Source: Virgibacillus sp. MSP4-1 (lineage in GTDB: Bacteria; Bacillota; Bacilli; Bacillales; Alkalibacillaceae). From it: a stretch of DNA of 64,000 nt. The stretch covers positions 2,480,001-2,544,000 of the forward strand of contig NZ_CP048021.1 of NCBI RefSeq assembly GCF_010092505.1, in the 5' to 3' direction. Of this stretch, positions 1 through 9,153 are shown one piece after another; within the stretch, counting starts at the first letter, position 1; every line of letters begins with the position of its first letter. The position numbers and the translations under genes were made by a program. The notes below the pieces were generated by a model that was given only the letters and a program-made list of their open reading frames with translations, was not told the DNA's origin and did not search any database.

Positions 1-1465
1 AGTCCGTAACACTGCTTTGAACTAACTGATCATATTCAGAGTTAGAATAGCCTGTTTCGTTATTTCCTCCATCAGTCAGCCACAGGTTCAGCCAGCCATA
101 TGGATCAAGATAATCGGCTCCCCAGGATGAAATAGCCATATCATAGTTCATATTGGAAGTTAGATCCAGCTGCTGTTCAAACGGCACCTGCTTCAAAGTA
201 ACCTTAAGTCCAGGAAGGTTTTGCTGTAATTGGTTCTGGATATATTCGTTAATGGTTTTACCGGTTTCTGTATCGCCGGATAAGAACTCAAGCTCAACGG
301 AATCTTTCCCAATTTCTTTAAGTCCCTTTTCCCAGTACTCCAAGGCTTTTTCTTTATCGAAGCTGACCATATCTCCATTGATTTCACGAAAATCTTTTCC
401 TGTTTCCGGATGGAAGGAAAAGTTCTTTGGAACCGCACCGGTTGCAGCAATCGCTCCATTATTCATAATTTCGTTCACCATTGCCTCTTTATTGATAGCA
501 TAGCTAATGGCTTTTCGAATATTAACGTTCTGGAGTGATTCTTTTTCCGTCTGGTTAAATTTAATAAAGGTTAACACAGGTTCTGTAACTGTGGAAAACT
601 CGTCCTCGGACCTATACATATCAACAAGATCAGAGGTAAGATTGACACGGTCCAGTTTACCTTTATTATATAAATCCACAGCACTTTGCGGATCCTTCAT
701 GACATCAAATGTGATTTTTTCCAGCTGAACAGTATCAGCATCCCAGTAATCCGGGTTCTTTTTAAGAGTCCATGAGGTTGAAGTGCTTTCCCAATCTTCA
801 AGGGTAAAAGGACCACTTGCCAATAATGTATCAGAGCTTGTCCCATAACTGTCACCCTGCTCTTTAACGAACTCTTCGTTTAACGGCAGGAATGTACCAA
901 ATGTCGTTAATGATTCAAAGTAAGGAGCAGGATTTTCCAGGGTGACTTTCAACGTATAGTCATCCACTGCTTCAACACCAAGCTTCTCGGGTTTCATGTC
1001 ACCCTCACTGATGGCCGTTGCGTTCTTAATCACGCCACTCATCATATAAGGGCCATATTCTGAACCTGTATCCGGATCAACGGCACGCTGCCATGCATAA
1101 ACAAAGTCATGGGCTGTGACAGGGTCTCCATTGGACCAGACAGCATCCTCACGTAAATCAAATGTCCATGTCAGTCCATCTTTACTCTTCTCGTGAGTTT
1201 TGGCAATTCCTTCCTTTATTTCACCATCCTTACCTAAACGATATAGACCTTCCGTTGTGGCACTTAAGAATTGAAAGGCATATTCGTCGGTTGCCATCGA
1301 TGAATCCATAGTAGGAATAGTGTCCCCATTACTTAGATGTAAGACCTGTTTATTGTCCTCACCTTCACCTGATTGCTCAGCATTATCATTACCGCCACAG
1401 GCTGCCAAAAAGGCTGTCAGCAATAAAGCCATGGCTAACAACAATGTTTTCTTAGATGATCTCAT
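1..1465 (-). CDS. Oligopeptide ABC transporter substrate-binding lipoprotein (OppA family), 3' end outside window
   Basis: Extracellular lipoprotein that captures oligopeptides for an Opp-type ABC importer. Reading back from the ATG at 1463-1465, about 488 codons stay open to the window edge; OppA proteins usually have about 540-550 residues, so the C-terminus is cut off. The N-terminus is a lipoprotein signal (MRSSKK, hydrophobic core, then LAAC with the lipidated Cys near residue 20) followed by an acidic linker. Typical SBP family 5 stretches follow (DGLTWTFDLRED, VTAHDFVYAWQRAVDP, LASGPFTLEDW). An AAGGAGG Shine-Dalgarno lies just upstream. It reads in the same direction as the FAH gene 84 bp upstream, but a shared transcript is not evident. 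The permease and ATPase genes would lie beyond the window, if present. Confidence 0.93.
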   Translation of the reverse strand, partial: MRSSKKTLLLAMALLLTAFLAACGGNDNAEQSGEGEDNKQVLHLSNGDTIPTMDSSMATDEYAFQFLSATTEGLYRLGKDGEIKEGIAKTHEKSKDGLTWTFDLREDAVWSNGDPVTAHDFVYAWQRAVDPDTGSEYGPYMMSGVIKNATAISEGDMKPEKLGVEAVDDYTLKVTLENPAPYFESLTTFGTFLPLNEEFVKEQGDSYGTSSDTLLASGPFTLEDWESTSTSWTLKKNPDYWDADTVQLEKITFDVMKDPQSAVDLYNKGKLDRVNLTSDLVDMYRSEDEFSTVTEPVLTFIKFNQTEKESLQNVNIRKAISYAINKEAMVNEIMNNGAIAATGAVPKNFSFHPETGKDFREINGDMVSFDKEKALEYWEKGLKEIGKDSVELEFLSGDTETGKTINEYIQNQLQQNLPGLKVTLKQVPFEQQLDLTSNMNYDMAISSWGADYLDPYGWLNLWLTDGGNNETGYSNSEYDQLVQSSVTD

Positions 1466-1548
1466 GCTGCTTCCTCCTTGCTGGTTTCTAGTTGTAGAGT
1501 TAAAAGCTACAAAGAAAATTATACATTTTCATCTGTTTCTTTGCATTA

Positions 1549-2478
1549 TTATTGCCTTACATCATTCTCTAACATTCCAATTTTCTCAATCTCAATCTTA
1601 ATTTGATCCCCATTTTCAAGATATTGGGGCGGATCCATAGCAAAGCCGACGCCATCAGGTGTGCCTGTTAAAATCACATCACCAGGCTGTAAAGTAATTA
1701 AACTTGAAATAAATTCAATTAAATAGGGAATATTAAAAATAAAGTGACGGGTGCTGGAGTACTGCCTCTGTTCTCCATTGACAGTGGTCTTAATTGTCAG
1801 GTCGTGGGGGTCCGGCACTTCATCAGCAGTTACCATCCAAGGGCCTATAGGTGTACTGTGATCCAACGTTTTCCCCTGCAGCCATTGAGGGGTCCGTTTC
1901 TGCAGATCTCTTGCCGACACATCATTTCCGACTGTATAACCTGCAATGTAATCCAAAGCCTTATCCCGGGAGACCTGGGATGCTTCTTTACCGATGATCA
2001 GAGCTAGTTCACCTTCATAGTCCAGCTTATTCGTTTCAGAGGATTTTTGAATCTGATCTTCCGGTCCAATGATGGCATTTGAAAATTTAGCAAATAGCAC
2101 GGGGAAATCAGGAATCTCACTTTTCATTTCCGAGACATGGTTCCGATAATTTTTTCCCACACATATCACTTTTGCTCCCTGCTTCAGAGGTGCCTTTAAT
2201 GTGACCTGATTTCGATTCAGCATCACACTCTCTTCCTGGTGTTCTATGGCGTGAGAAACGGCCTGCTTCGTACGTTCAAAAGCAACCTTTCCCAGAGCAA
2301 GATAATCATTGACTGAAGCAGGCATTAACTGGTCCGCTGACGATGCAGATAATTCATTATATGTAAGAAACGACCGATAGGCTTGATTCACATCAATGAC
2401 CTTGTGATCGTACAACACTCCTGTCCGAATCTGTCCAAACGTATTTTCAGGCTCATAGAAAACAATTCTCAAAATCAT
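1549..2478 (-). CDS. Fumarylacetoacetate hydrolase (FAH) family protein
   Basis: Cytoplasmic metal-dependent hydrolase or decarboxylase of the FAH superfamily, which acts on 2,4-dioxo acids such as acylpyruvates or aromatic-catabolism intermediates. The 309 residues comprise a short N-terminal domain (1 to about 100) and the FAH fold from about 105 (KVICVGKNYRNHVSEM). The acidic metal-ligand region LDYEGELALIIGKEA and the later NDVSARDLQKR stretch are present, as is the closing VILTGTPDGVGF loop. The length is usual for YcgM/YisK-like members. Start ATG with GGAGG upstream. The substrate cannot be deduced from the sequence; no other aromatic-degradation genes are nearby. Confidence 0.9.
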   Translation of the reverse strand: MILRIVFYEPENTFGQIRTGVLYDHKVIDVNQAYRSFLTYNELSASSADQLMPASVNDYLALGKVAFERTKQAVSHAIEHQEESVMLNRNQVTLKAPLKQGAKVICVGKNYRNHVSEMKSEIPDFPVLFAKFSNAIIGPEDQIQKSSETNKLDYEGELALIIGKEASQVSRDKALDYIAGYTVGNDVSARDLQKRTPQWLQGKTLDHSTPIGPWMVTADEVPDPHDLTIKTTVNGEQRQYSSTRHFIFNIPYLIEFISSLITLQPGDVILTGTPDGVGFAMDPPQYLENGDQIKIEIEKIGMLENDVRQ

Positions 2479-2580
2479 TCCTCCCTAAACTCATTTTGTA
2501 CATACCCTAGCCTATGCGGTCATGGATGTCAATCATTGTTAGAATCTTTAGACAAGCAGCGATTTTTTATCATAAATTTG

Positions 2581-2645
2581 TTGACATCGGAATAGTATGG
2601 TGGTAAAATATAAAATTTTACTGTCAGGAAATTTTATGTTATAAT
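2581..2645 (+). promoter_or_regulatory. Tandem SigA-type promoters of the CarD-like gene
   Basis: TTGACA (2581-2586), a 17-bp spacer and TAAAAT (2604-2609) form a near-consensus SigA promoter. A second extended -10 (TGTTATAAT, hexamer 2640-2645) with a weak TTTACT -35 17 bp upstream lies only about 30 bp before the start codon. Confidence 0.7.
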
Positions 2646-2675
2646 GGAACTACGAATGAACCTGGGGGTGTCCTA

Positions 2676-3167
2676 TTGTTTACAATTGGTGATAAAATTT
2701 TTTACCCAATGCATGGCGCTGGTGTTATTGAAGGCATTGAAGAAAAGGAGTTCAGAGGAGAGAAAAAGCTCTATTACATCATGAAGATCCCCACTCAAAA
2801 TATGAATGTCATGATTCCTAAAGGGAATGAGGATAAGCTTAAATTACGTAAGATTGTAGATTCAGATAAGCTTGAAGAAATGCAGACGGCTTTGACAAAA
2901 GACGATGATGATCTAAACGTTCATCCAAATCAGAGACATCGAGTTTATATGGAAAAGATCAAAAGCGGTGACATTGTTGAAGAAGCTAAAGTGATTAGAG
3001 ATTTAACCAGAATCAGCAGAAACAAAACACTCGGAACAGCTGACAAAAATATGCTTACCAACGCACAGCAGGTATTAATCAGTGAGCTTGTCATGGTCAA
3101 GAATATAGACGAAAACAAAGCCCATGAATACCTGGATGAAGTCATGAAACAGGGCTTTGGAGCATAA
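2676..3167 (+). CDS. CarD/CdnL-family RNA polymerase-binding transcription regulator
   Basis: Small cytoplasmic regulator expected to bind the RNA polymerase beta subunit and stabilise open promoter complexes. The 163 residues fit the family: an N-terminal Tudor-like RNAP-interacting domain (residues 1-60, GDKIFYPMHGAGVIEGIEEK) and a helical C-terminal DNA-binding domain (about 65-160). It begins with TTG at 2676 behind GGGGGTG, and the protein begins FTIGDKIFYP, typical of the family. It is monocistronic with its own strong promoter and terminator. It resembles Bacillus YdeB. Confidence 0.92.
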   Translation: MFTIGDKIFYPMHGAGVIEGIEEKEFRGEKKLYYIMKIPTQNMNVMIPKGNEDKLKLRKIVDSDKLEEMQTALTKDDDDLNVHPNQRHRVYMEKIKSGDIVEEAKVIRDLTRISRNKTLGTADKNMLTNAQQVLISELVMVKNIDENKAHEYLDEVMKQGFGA

Positions 3168-3201
3168 AGACGGCCAATGAAATACGTGAATATGATTAAT
3201 G

Positions 3202-3235
3202 GAGCTGTCTCGATAGGGAGACAGCTCTTATTTTT
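3202..3235 (+). terminator. Rho-independent terminator of the CarD-like gene
   Basis: A 10-bp perfect stem (GAGCTGTCTC 3202-3211 with GAGACAGCTC 3218-3227), a 6-nt loop and then TTATTTTT. It overlaps the last codons of the convergent eutD-like gene. Confidence 0.88.
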
Positions 3236-4394
3236 CAAACAGATCTCTCGAGAAATTGGCAAACGTCTCGATTCCACTATCCGTTACCGCGAAAGATTCA
3301 CTGATTTCAATCCCAAAATCCTCATACCAGATACCCGGAATCAGATGGAAAGTCATATTCGGCCTTAGAATGGTTTTGTCTCCTGCTCTCAGGCTTGCGG
3401 TATGCTCCCCCCAGTCAGGCGGATAACTCAGCCCCACGGAATAACCTATCCGGGAATCTTTAATAAAACCATATTGTGCAACGGTTGTACGCCAGACCTC
3501 CTCGATTTCCTCACACGTCACACCCGGCTTAATAAAGGCCAGCGTTTCTTCAATCCCTTCATTCACCACTTTAGCGGTATCTTTTGCCTTCTGACTCGCC
3601 TCCCCAATGACCAGTGTTCTTGCCAGAGGCGCATGATATCTTTTATAACATCCAGCAAGTTCTATAATGACATAATCGCCATTTCCATAGGATTTGTCGG
3701 ACCAGGTGATGTGGGGAGAAGAAGTGCTTTCCCCGGAAGGAAGCAGGGGAACAATGGAAGGATAATCTCCGCCGAATTCATGGGTACCCCAGATTTGCGT
3801 ATAAAAGATGTTGGCTACAACCTCGTTTTCTCTTATCCCTTCTTTAATTTGCTCGACGGCGGTTTTCATTGCTTTTTCCACTAGTTTTCCGGCTCTTTTC
3901 ATATAACTGATTTCTGTATCGGTCTTAATAAGTCTTACGTGATTTACCAGTACAGAGGCATCTTTAAACGTTGCCCGGGGCAGACCTTTTTGCAGCTGCT
4001 CAAATGCCTTAGCCGTAAAATAGTAGTTTTCCTTTTCCACTGCGATCACACAGTTTCCGAATCCTTTTTCTGTTAAAATTCGTGCCATTTCATCCATGGG
4101 GTGTTTGGTGATGGCATGCACATAGTCGTCGGTATAGGAAAAAATATTTTCATGATCGATCCAGGTCGTTGTTTTGGCTGAATTGGCATCCTGTTTCCTG
4201 CCAATCCACAGGGGCTGGTCTTCATCAAGGATAACGACAAGCATCTGATGTACATAAAAGGACCAGGCATCATAGCCTGACAGATAATTCATATTGGAAG
4301 GATTGGTGACAAGTAATACATCCATTCCTTCCAGTGCCATCCTTTCCTTTGTCTTTTTCATTCGCTCTTTATATTCTATAATCGGGAACATCAC
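3228..4394 (-). CDS. doeA: Ectoine hydrolase-like M24-fold enzyme (DoeA/EutD)
   Basis: Predicted to open the ectoine ring, giving N-acetyl-diaminobutyrate. The 388 residues show a creatinase N-terminal domain (about 1-155) and an M24 pita-bread domain (about 160-388). The two Asp metal ligands of ordinary M24 peptidases are not conserved: the stretch reads IIELAG (Glu245) and HAPLART (Pro256). The usual catalytic His loop reads GYSVGLSYPPDWGE (317-330). Loss of metal ligands together with this loop is the EutD/DoeA pattern rather than Xaa-Pro dipeptidase; an uncharacterised M24 relative cannot be excluded. The start is GTG at 4394 or ATG at 4391, behind AAGGGAGG. Last gene of the eutB-eutC-eutD order, 49 bp after eutC. 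Confidence 0.8.
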   Translation of the reverse strand: MMFPIIEYKERMKKTKERMALEGMDVLLVTNPSNMNYLSGYDAWSFYVHQMLVVILDEDQPLWIGRKQDANSAKTTTWIDHENIFSYTDDYVHAITKHPMDEMARILTEKGFGNCVIAVEKENYYFTAKAFEQLQKGLPRATFKDASVLVNHVRLIKTDTEISYMKRAGKLVEKAMKTAVEQIKEGIRENEVVANIFYTQIWGTHEFGGDYPSIVPLLPSGESTSSPHITWSDKSYGNGDYVIIELAGCYKRYHAPLARTLVIGEASQKAKDTAKVVNEGIEETLAFIKPGVTCEEIEEVWRTTVAQYGFIKDSRIGYSVGLSYPPDWGEHTASLRAGDKTILRPNMTFHLIPGIWYEDFGIEISESFAVTDSGIETFANFSRDLFEK

Positions 4395-4443
4395 ATCAGA
4401 TCCCTCCCTTATGTTTTTCTCAGGCAGTCATTGTATTGGAGGG

Positions 4444-5430
4444 TTATCCATTGTTAATTTCGAGCCCTTTTGAATAACGCTCCAGCTCATCATAGGCTGA
4501 TAGAGCGATTGCTGTATCCTGTACGCCTGTGCCGGTGAGATCACAAATGGTGATTTCATCGTCTGAAGTTCGACCGGATTTATGACCGGTAATCACCTGA
4601 CCAAGCTCGGTAATCTCCGTTTGATCCGTAATTACACCCTCATCCTTTGCGTGATGAAGCTCCCCAAGACGCACACACTGACTTTGGACGTCACAAATAA
4701 TCCGGTCTGCATGGGAAAACACATCTGCGGCAATCTCCTGTTTGTGTTCTGCATCAGAGCCCATCGCGGTAATATGAAGGCCGGGATGAAGCCAGTCAGA
4801 CTGGATTAACGGGCTCTCTGCCGGGGTTGTTGTGACAACTGTATCACTGCTTCTTACAACCTCTTCCATAGTTGAACAAACCTTCACCTCTACATTAAGT
4901 TTCTTTTCCATATCCTCTTTAAAGGAAGAGGCTTTCTCCTGATTTCTCCCGTAAACCTGTATTTTTTTGAGGCTGCGCACCTGTGCCAGTGACTCCATTT
5001 GAAATCGAGCCTGGTTGCCAACGCCAATCACACCAGCAGTATCCACCGTATCCTTAGCAAAATATTTTGCACTAATCGCACCGGCTGCAGCTGTCCGCAC
5101 ATCGGTTAAGTAGCCATTATCCAGTAAAATTGCCTGTGGACGTCCTGTTTCCGTGCTTAATAAAATCATCATGCCACTTCCGCTTGGGAGTCCAAGTTTC
5201 GGGTTATCAAAGAAACCAGATGACATTTTAATGGCAAACTTGTCGTAGCCTGGAATATAGGCTGTTTTCAAATCCACCTCCCCATTATTTTCAGGAATAT
5301 CAATTCGCATAATCGGCGGCATTCCAACCTCTTTGGTAACCAGGCTGGCAAACCCATCTTCAATTATTTTGAGGACATCCTCGTTTACATTCACCGTATT
5401 TCGGAGTTCGTTTTCGGTATAAATTTTCAT
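4444..5430 (-). CDS. eutC: Ornithine cyclodeaminase/mu-crystallin family protein, EutC-like
   Basis: NAD(P)-dependent enzyme of the ornithine cyclodeaminase/alanine dehydrogenase family. In ectoine-utilisation clusters the EutC member is proposed to help convert 5-hydroxyectoine to ectoine. About 328 residues: a substrate part (TAYIPGYDKFAIKMSSGF, then SGSGMMILLSTETGRPQAIL) and a Rossmann domain with GVIGVGNQARFQME near residue 135. ATG at 5430 overlaps the eutB stop as ATGA and has AAGGGGG 7 nt upstream, so I prefer it to the GTG two codons earlier. The function is inferred from the EutB and EutD neighbours; taken alone the family would also fit ornithine cyclodeaminase. Confidence 0.78.
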   Translation of the reverse strand: MKIYTENELRNTVNVNEDVLKIIEDGFASLVTKEVGMPPIMRIDIPENNGEVDLKTAYIPGYDKFAIKMSSGFFDNPKLGLPSGSGMMILLSTETGRPQAILLDNGYLTDVRTAAAGAISAKYFAKDTVDTAGVIGVGNQARFQMESLAQVRSLKKIQVYGRNQEKASSFKEDMEKKLNVEVKVCSTMEEVVRSSDTVVTTTPAESPLIQSDWLHPGLHITAMGSDAEHKQEIAADVFSHADRIICDVQSQCVRLGELHHAKDEGVITDQTEITELGQVITGHKSGRTSDDEITICDLTGTGVQDTAIALSAYDELERYSKGLEINNG

Positions 5431-6431
5431 AAACACGCCCCCTTTTTATCCTCCAATGGCTGATCATGCTCCTCTCTTAAGGTACTGATGTCACCGTTTT
5501 TCCCACTTACGATCAGCACAATGGATTCTCCGGGCTGCTCCAGTTTTTCCTCCAATAAAGCAGCGGCTCCCACGGCCGCAGCACCTTCAGCCATAACCTG
5601 CTCTTTGAATACCATGTGAGACATTCCTCTTCTTATTTCAGGTTCGGTTAACAGATGCAGATCGTCCATCACCTCTCTAACCATCTTCAAGGTATATTGA
5701 TTATGAGCACCAATTCCGCCTAAGAGACTGTCTGCATTTGTATCTGTTTCCGCAACATCAACCGGATAGCCCTTTTTCAGGCTCTCACTCATAGCCGAAG
5801 CTCCTTTGATAGATACCCCGGAGATTCGAACGTCTGGATCAGCACTTTTTAACGCCGCTCCTATCCCCGCCAGCAAGCCCCCTCCCGATAAAGGAATGAC
5901 ACAATGATCCACCTGGGGCAAATCGTCAAGCAATTCCAGGCCAATCGTTCCCTGACCTGCAATCACTTCCTGATCATCAAAGGGCGGAACGATGGTCATG
6001 CCGTATTGCCTCTTCAATTCCCGGCAGCGCTCACCAGCATCATCCTGACGATCCCCTGTAATCTCCAATTCCGCGCCAAACTGAGCTAATGCATCGATTT
6101 TTTCCTGCGGGACCCGATTGGAAACACAGACAACTGCTTTTAGTCCTAATACTTTTGCCACATAGGAAACCGCCAGCCCATGATTTCCTGTTGAAAAAGT
6201 GGTCACTCCCTTGCTCTGCTCCTCTTTTGAGAGGGAAAGAATTTTGTTCGCTGCCCCTCTTAGTTTGAATGCACCTATGGCATTTGCCGTTTCAAGTTTG
6301 AAATAGACCTTTTTGTTCGTGAGGTTTGAAAGAATTGTGGATGGAATAAGCGGAGATTTTTGAATAAAGGGCCGAATTCTTTGTCTGGCCTGCCAGATTT
6401 TTTTCGGTATCTTAGGTTCAGACTGCACCAA
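5427..6431 (-). CDS. eutB: PLP-dependent threonine dehydratase-like enzyme, EutB-like
   Basis: Fold-type II PLP enzyme related to threonine/serine dehydratase. The PLP lysine sits in GAFKLRGAANKI, and a glycine-rich phosphate loop SGGGLLAGIG follows. EutB members of hydroxyectoine clusters are proposed to dehydrate the 5-hydroxy compound with EutC. The frame is open to an ATG at 6479 that has no ribosome binding site. AAGGAGGG (6442-6449) lies 10 nt before the in-frame TTG at 6431, with GTG at 6428 as alternative, giving about 334 residues, the usual size. The stop overlaps the eutC start (ATGA). Ordinary catabolic threonine dehydratase is the main alternative reading. Confidence 0.78.
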   Translation of the reverse strand: MVQSEPKIPKKIWQARQRIRPFIQKSPLIPSTILSNLTNKKVYFKLETANAIGAFKLRGAANKILSLSKEEQSKGVTTFSTGNHGLAVSYVAKVLGLKAVVCVSNRVPQEKIDALAQFGAELEITGDRQDDAGERCRELKRQYGMTIVPPFDDQEVIAGQGTIGLELLDDLPQVDHCVIPLSGGGLLAGIGAALKSADPDVRISGVSIKGASAMSESLKKGYPVDVAETDTNADSLLGGIGAHNQYTLKMVREVMDDLHLLTEPEIRRGMSHMVFKEQVMAEGAAAVGAAALLEEKLEQPGESIVLIVSGKNGDISTLREEHDQPLEDKKGACL

Positions 6432-6513
6432 TATCGCATCTCCCTCCTTCTGGTAAGCGATAACCTTTTTAAAGACCATATGAGCCTATATTCGATTTCA
6501 TTCACACATATAT

Positions 6514-6549
6514 GAAAAAATCCTCTCTATTTTCAGATTAGAGAGGATT
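6514..6549 (-). terminator. Terminator of the MATE gene
   Basis: An 11-bp perfect stem (6519-6529 with 6539-6549) is followed on the minus strand by six T (6515-6520). It separates the MATE gene from the downstream eut genes. Confidence 0.88.
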
Positions 6550-6562
6550 TATCATGTTCTAT

Positions 6563-7915
6563 TTAATTCTTATGTTTATTTTCTTTAAATAGCTCCTTCT
6601 TTCTCCATCCGCCAAACTGAAAATACAGAAAGGCAAACAAACTGCTGATGACGAAACTGATTCCCATCCCGAGTGCAATTCCATGGTCTCCGAATAGGGA
6701 TGAAAACAAATACGTAAGTGGATAACGCAAAACCCAGAACGACAGGATATTTAGTACGAGTACCTGATACATTGCTCCAGATGCCCGCACAATCCCATTC
6801 AGAATAAAATTAATTCCCAGAAATGGATAGAAAAAGGCAACCGTCTTTAAATAATCACTGCCAAACCGGACGGCCTCTTCCTCCTGAATGAAGAGGCGTA
6901 TACCGAAATCCGCCAGCCAGACAAGCAGAAAGGCAATCATAAGCATGAAGCCCAAGTTATAGAAAAACCCGTATTTTGCAATTTGATTGACTCGCTTCCA
7001 CTTATTCACACCAATGTTTTGACCGGCCATACTGTTCACAGCGGTCCCCAGCGCCTGTGCCGGCAGCATAAGTACACTGTCCAGCCGCTGAGCTGCACTG
7101 AACCCTGCTACCACGCCTTCTCCACAGGATGTAACAACACTCATGATCGCTGCAACACCGGCGGAAATGACAGACATCTGCAGCCCTGAAGGAATCCCTA
7201 AATGCAGAATGAGCTTAACTTCCTCCTTTTGCGGAATTCTCGGCACGGTAAAGGGAATCCGGTTATGTTTAAGGACAAAATATAATCCGTATAATAGTGC
7301 AAACCCCTGAGAACAGACGGTGGCTAAGGCTGCCCCGCTGACCCCTAAATCCAAAACTGCCATAAACAAAGGATCCAGGAGGGTGTTTAAAATAACAGCC
7401 ATCATTACAAACCGAAGCGGCGTACGGCTGTCCCCAACTGCACGCAGGGCCGTCCCGATAAAGTTGTAGCCTAAAAGGAACAAAAAGCCCAATGATGTGA
7501 TTTGCAGATAGGTTTTCGCTTCTCCCAACATGCCATCCGGTGTTCCCATCAGCGATAATATCCACTCGGCGAAAAGAAACCCAATCAATCCCAGGAAAAA
7601 AGACATCACCGACAGAACGACTACAAAGGCATTCACATATCTTTTTAAACCCTCTTCATCATTTCGTCCTTTCTGCTGAGACAAGACGGTTAATGTCGCA
7701 TTATTAATACCAATAACAAAGGATAAAATCGTAAAAATAATCGTACTGGAAACCGCTACCGCTCCAAGTGCATTTGCTCCCAGCAAATTTCCAACCCAAA
7801 GACTATCAATAAACTGATAGGAGGTCTGAAGCAGATTGGTGAAAATAATCGGAGTTGAGAAAAACAACAGCTGCTTTAAAATATTCCCCTGAGTAAAATC
7901 CTGCTGGTTACTCAT
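6563..7915 (-). CDS. MATE family multidrug/solute exporter
   Basis: Inner-membrane cation-coupled antiporter of the multidrug and toxin extrusion family. 450 residues, the usual length, with twelve hydrophobic segments in two homologous bundles of six. Family stretches include FSTPIIFTNLLQTSYQFIDSLWVGN at the N-terminus and GTALRAVGDSRTPLR in the middle. AAAGGAG lies upstream of the ATG. It has its own terminator, so the following eut genes may be transcribed separately. The substrate is not predictable; nothing ties it to ectoine beyond position. Confidence 0.92.
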   Translation of the reverse strand: MSNQQDFTQGNILKQLLFFSTPIIFTNLLQTSYQFIDSLWVGNLLGANALGAVAVSSTIIFTILSFVIGINNATLTVLSQQKGRNDEEGLKRYVNAFVVVLSVMSFFLGLIGFLFAEWILSLMGTPDGMLGEAKTYLQITSLGFLFLLGYNFIGTALRAVGDSRTPLRFVMMAVILNTLLDPLFMAVLDLGVSGAALATVCSQGFALLYGLYFVLKHNRIPFTVPRIPQKEEVKLILHLGIPSGLQMSVISAGVAAIMSVVTSCGEGVVAGFSAAQRLDSVLMLPAQALGTAVNSMAGQNIGVNKWKRVNQIAKYGFFYNLGFMLMIAFLLVWLADFGIRLFIQEEEAVRFGSDYLKTVAFFYPFLGINFILNGIVRASGAMYQVLVLNILSFWVLRYPLTYLFSSLFGDHGIALGMGISFVISSLFAFLYFQFGGWRKKELFKENKHKN

Positions 7916-8016
7916 AAAAAGACTCCTTTAGACCAACGTCCTTCTTGTTATATAAATTAGATTACTATTATCATCAAATTTAGCATAAGTGCTAACTAGT
8001 ATCCATTCGAAGACAA

Positions 8017-8043
8017 GAAAAAACGCCTGTGTATTCAGGCGTT
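8017..8043 (-). terminator. Terminator of menA
   Basis: AACGCCTG (8022-8029) pairs with CAGGCGTT (8036-8043) across a 6-nt loop, followed by a T-run on the minus strand. The stem overlaps the menA stop codon. Confidence 0.85.
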
Positions 8044-8978
8044 CAATCAAAAGTACTGATAAATAATCCGACACTCAGCAATAATCCGAAGATCGTATTC
8101 GTCTGAGCCGTCGCTTTCATCGCCGGCATCATTTGGACCGGAAGCTTTTTATCAATAAATTCACGATAAGCTTTTAACGGTTTAGGCAGGCTGAGAAGGA
8201 CAACCAGCGGCCATGGAGTAAGGATTCCCGCAATCACTAAGCCGATAATCCATAAATAGGCAATCGCAAACAAAATGCCTAGGAAAATCACTGCTTTTTT
8301 ATGCCCAAGCAAAATCGCGAGCGTTTTTCTCCCGGATTTCTCGTCCCCTTCACGATCTCGTATATTATTGGCCATATTAATCGCCCCGACTAAAATAGCA
8401 GCAGGAATGGAAATAAGTACACTTTCACCATTCACATAACCGGTTTGAATAAAAAAGGAAATGATAATAAATGCTGACCCCATACATAGCCCTGCCAGCA
8501 GTTCACCTAAAGGCGTTGAAGAAATCGGTAAAGGACCACCTGTATATAAGTAGCCAATTCCCATACCGACCAGCCCGACAACAGCCAGCCACCAGGAGCT
8601 TGACATACAAATGTAAACACCCAGTAATAGTGCAATCCCATAGGAACCTACAGCCATACGTAATACCGATTCAGGCCTGAAGCCATCTCGTACAATCGCT
8701 CCCCCAATTCCTACAGATTCCTCGTTATCAAGACCACGTTTGAAATCATAATATTCATTAAACATGTTCGTAGCAATTTGTATAAAAAGACAGGATAAAA
8801 GCATCGCCATAAACAATGGTACAGACAAGTCACCGTAATGCATGGCCAAAACCGTACCAATTAAGACAGGTACGAAGGATGCGGTTAACGTGTGAGGACG
8901 GGTGAGCTGCCACAATATTTTCCCGGTACTTTGCTTAGCAGCCTGTCCGTCATCTATAAATTGAGATTTTGGATTCAT
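8043..8978 (-). CDS. menA: 1,4-dihydroxy-2-naphthoate polyprenyltransferase
   Basis: Membrane UbiA-family prenyltransferase that attaches the polyprenyl tail to 1,4-dihydroxy-2-naphthoate in menaquinone synthesis. 311 residues with eight or nine membrane helices. The first Asp-rich motif is NEYYDFKRGLD; the second lies in NNIRDREGDEKSGRKTLA. Both Mg-prenyl-diphosphate sites are intact. The N-terminal LWQLTRPHTLTASFVPVLIG is typical of MenA. It is divergent from the next gene across 175 bp. No other men genes are in the window, as is usual for menA in bacilli. Confidence 0.93.
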   Translation of the reverse strand: MNPKSQFIDDGQAAKQSTGKILWQLTRPHTLTASFVPVLIGTVLAMHYGDLSVPLFMAMLLSCLFIQIATNMFNEYYDFKRGLDNEESVGIGGAIVRDGFRPESVLRMAVGSYGIALLLGVYICMSSSWWLAVVGLVGMGIGYLYTGGPLPISSTPLGELLAGLCMGSAFIIISFFIQTGYVNGESVLISIPAAILVGAINMANNIRDREGDEKSGRKTLAILLGHKKAVIFLGILFAIAYLWIIGLVIAGILTPWPLVVLLSLPKPLKAYREFIDKKLPVQMMPAMKATAQTNTIFGLLLSVGLFISTFD

Positions 8979-9153
8979 TCCGCTTCTCTCCTTAAACAGT
9001 TTTCTACAATTAATATAATATCACATCTTTGACGAATTTTTGTCCTATTCCATTCGTTAAATTTATCCTTTTATATTCAGCTCAGAAAAATTTACGGTTC
9101 GTTTCCTGGAGGGAAAATATGTTATAGTATAGGAAAGCGAAGGAGGTATTCAC

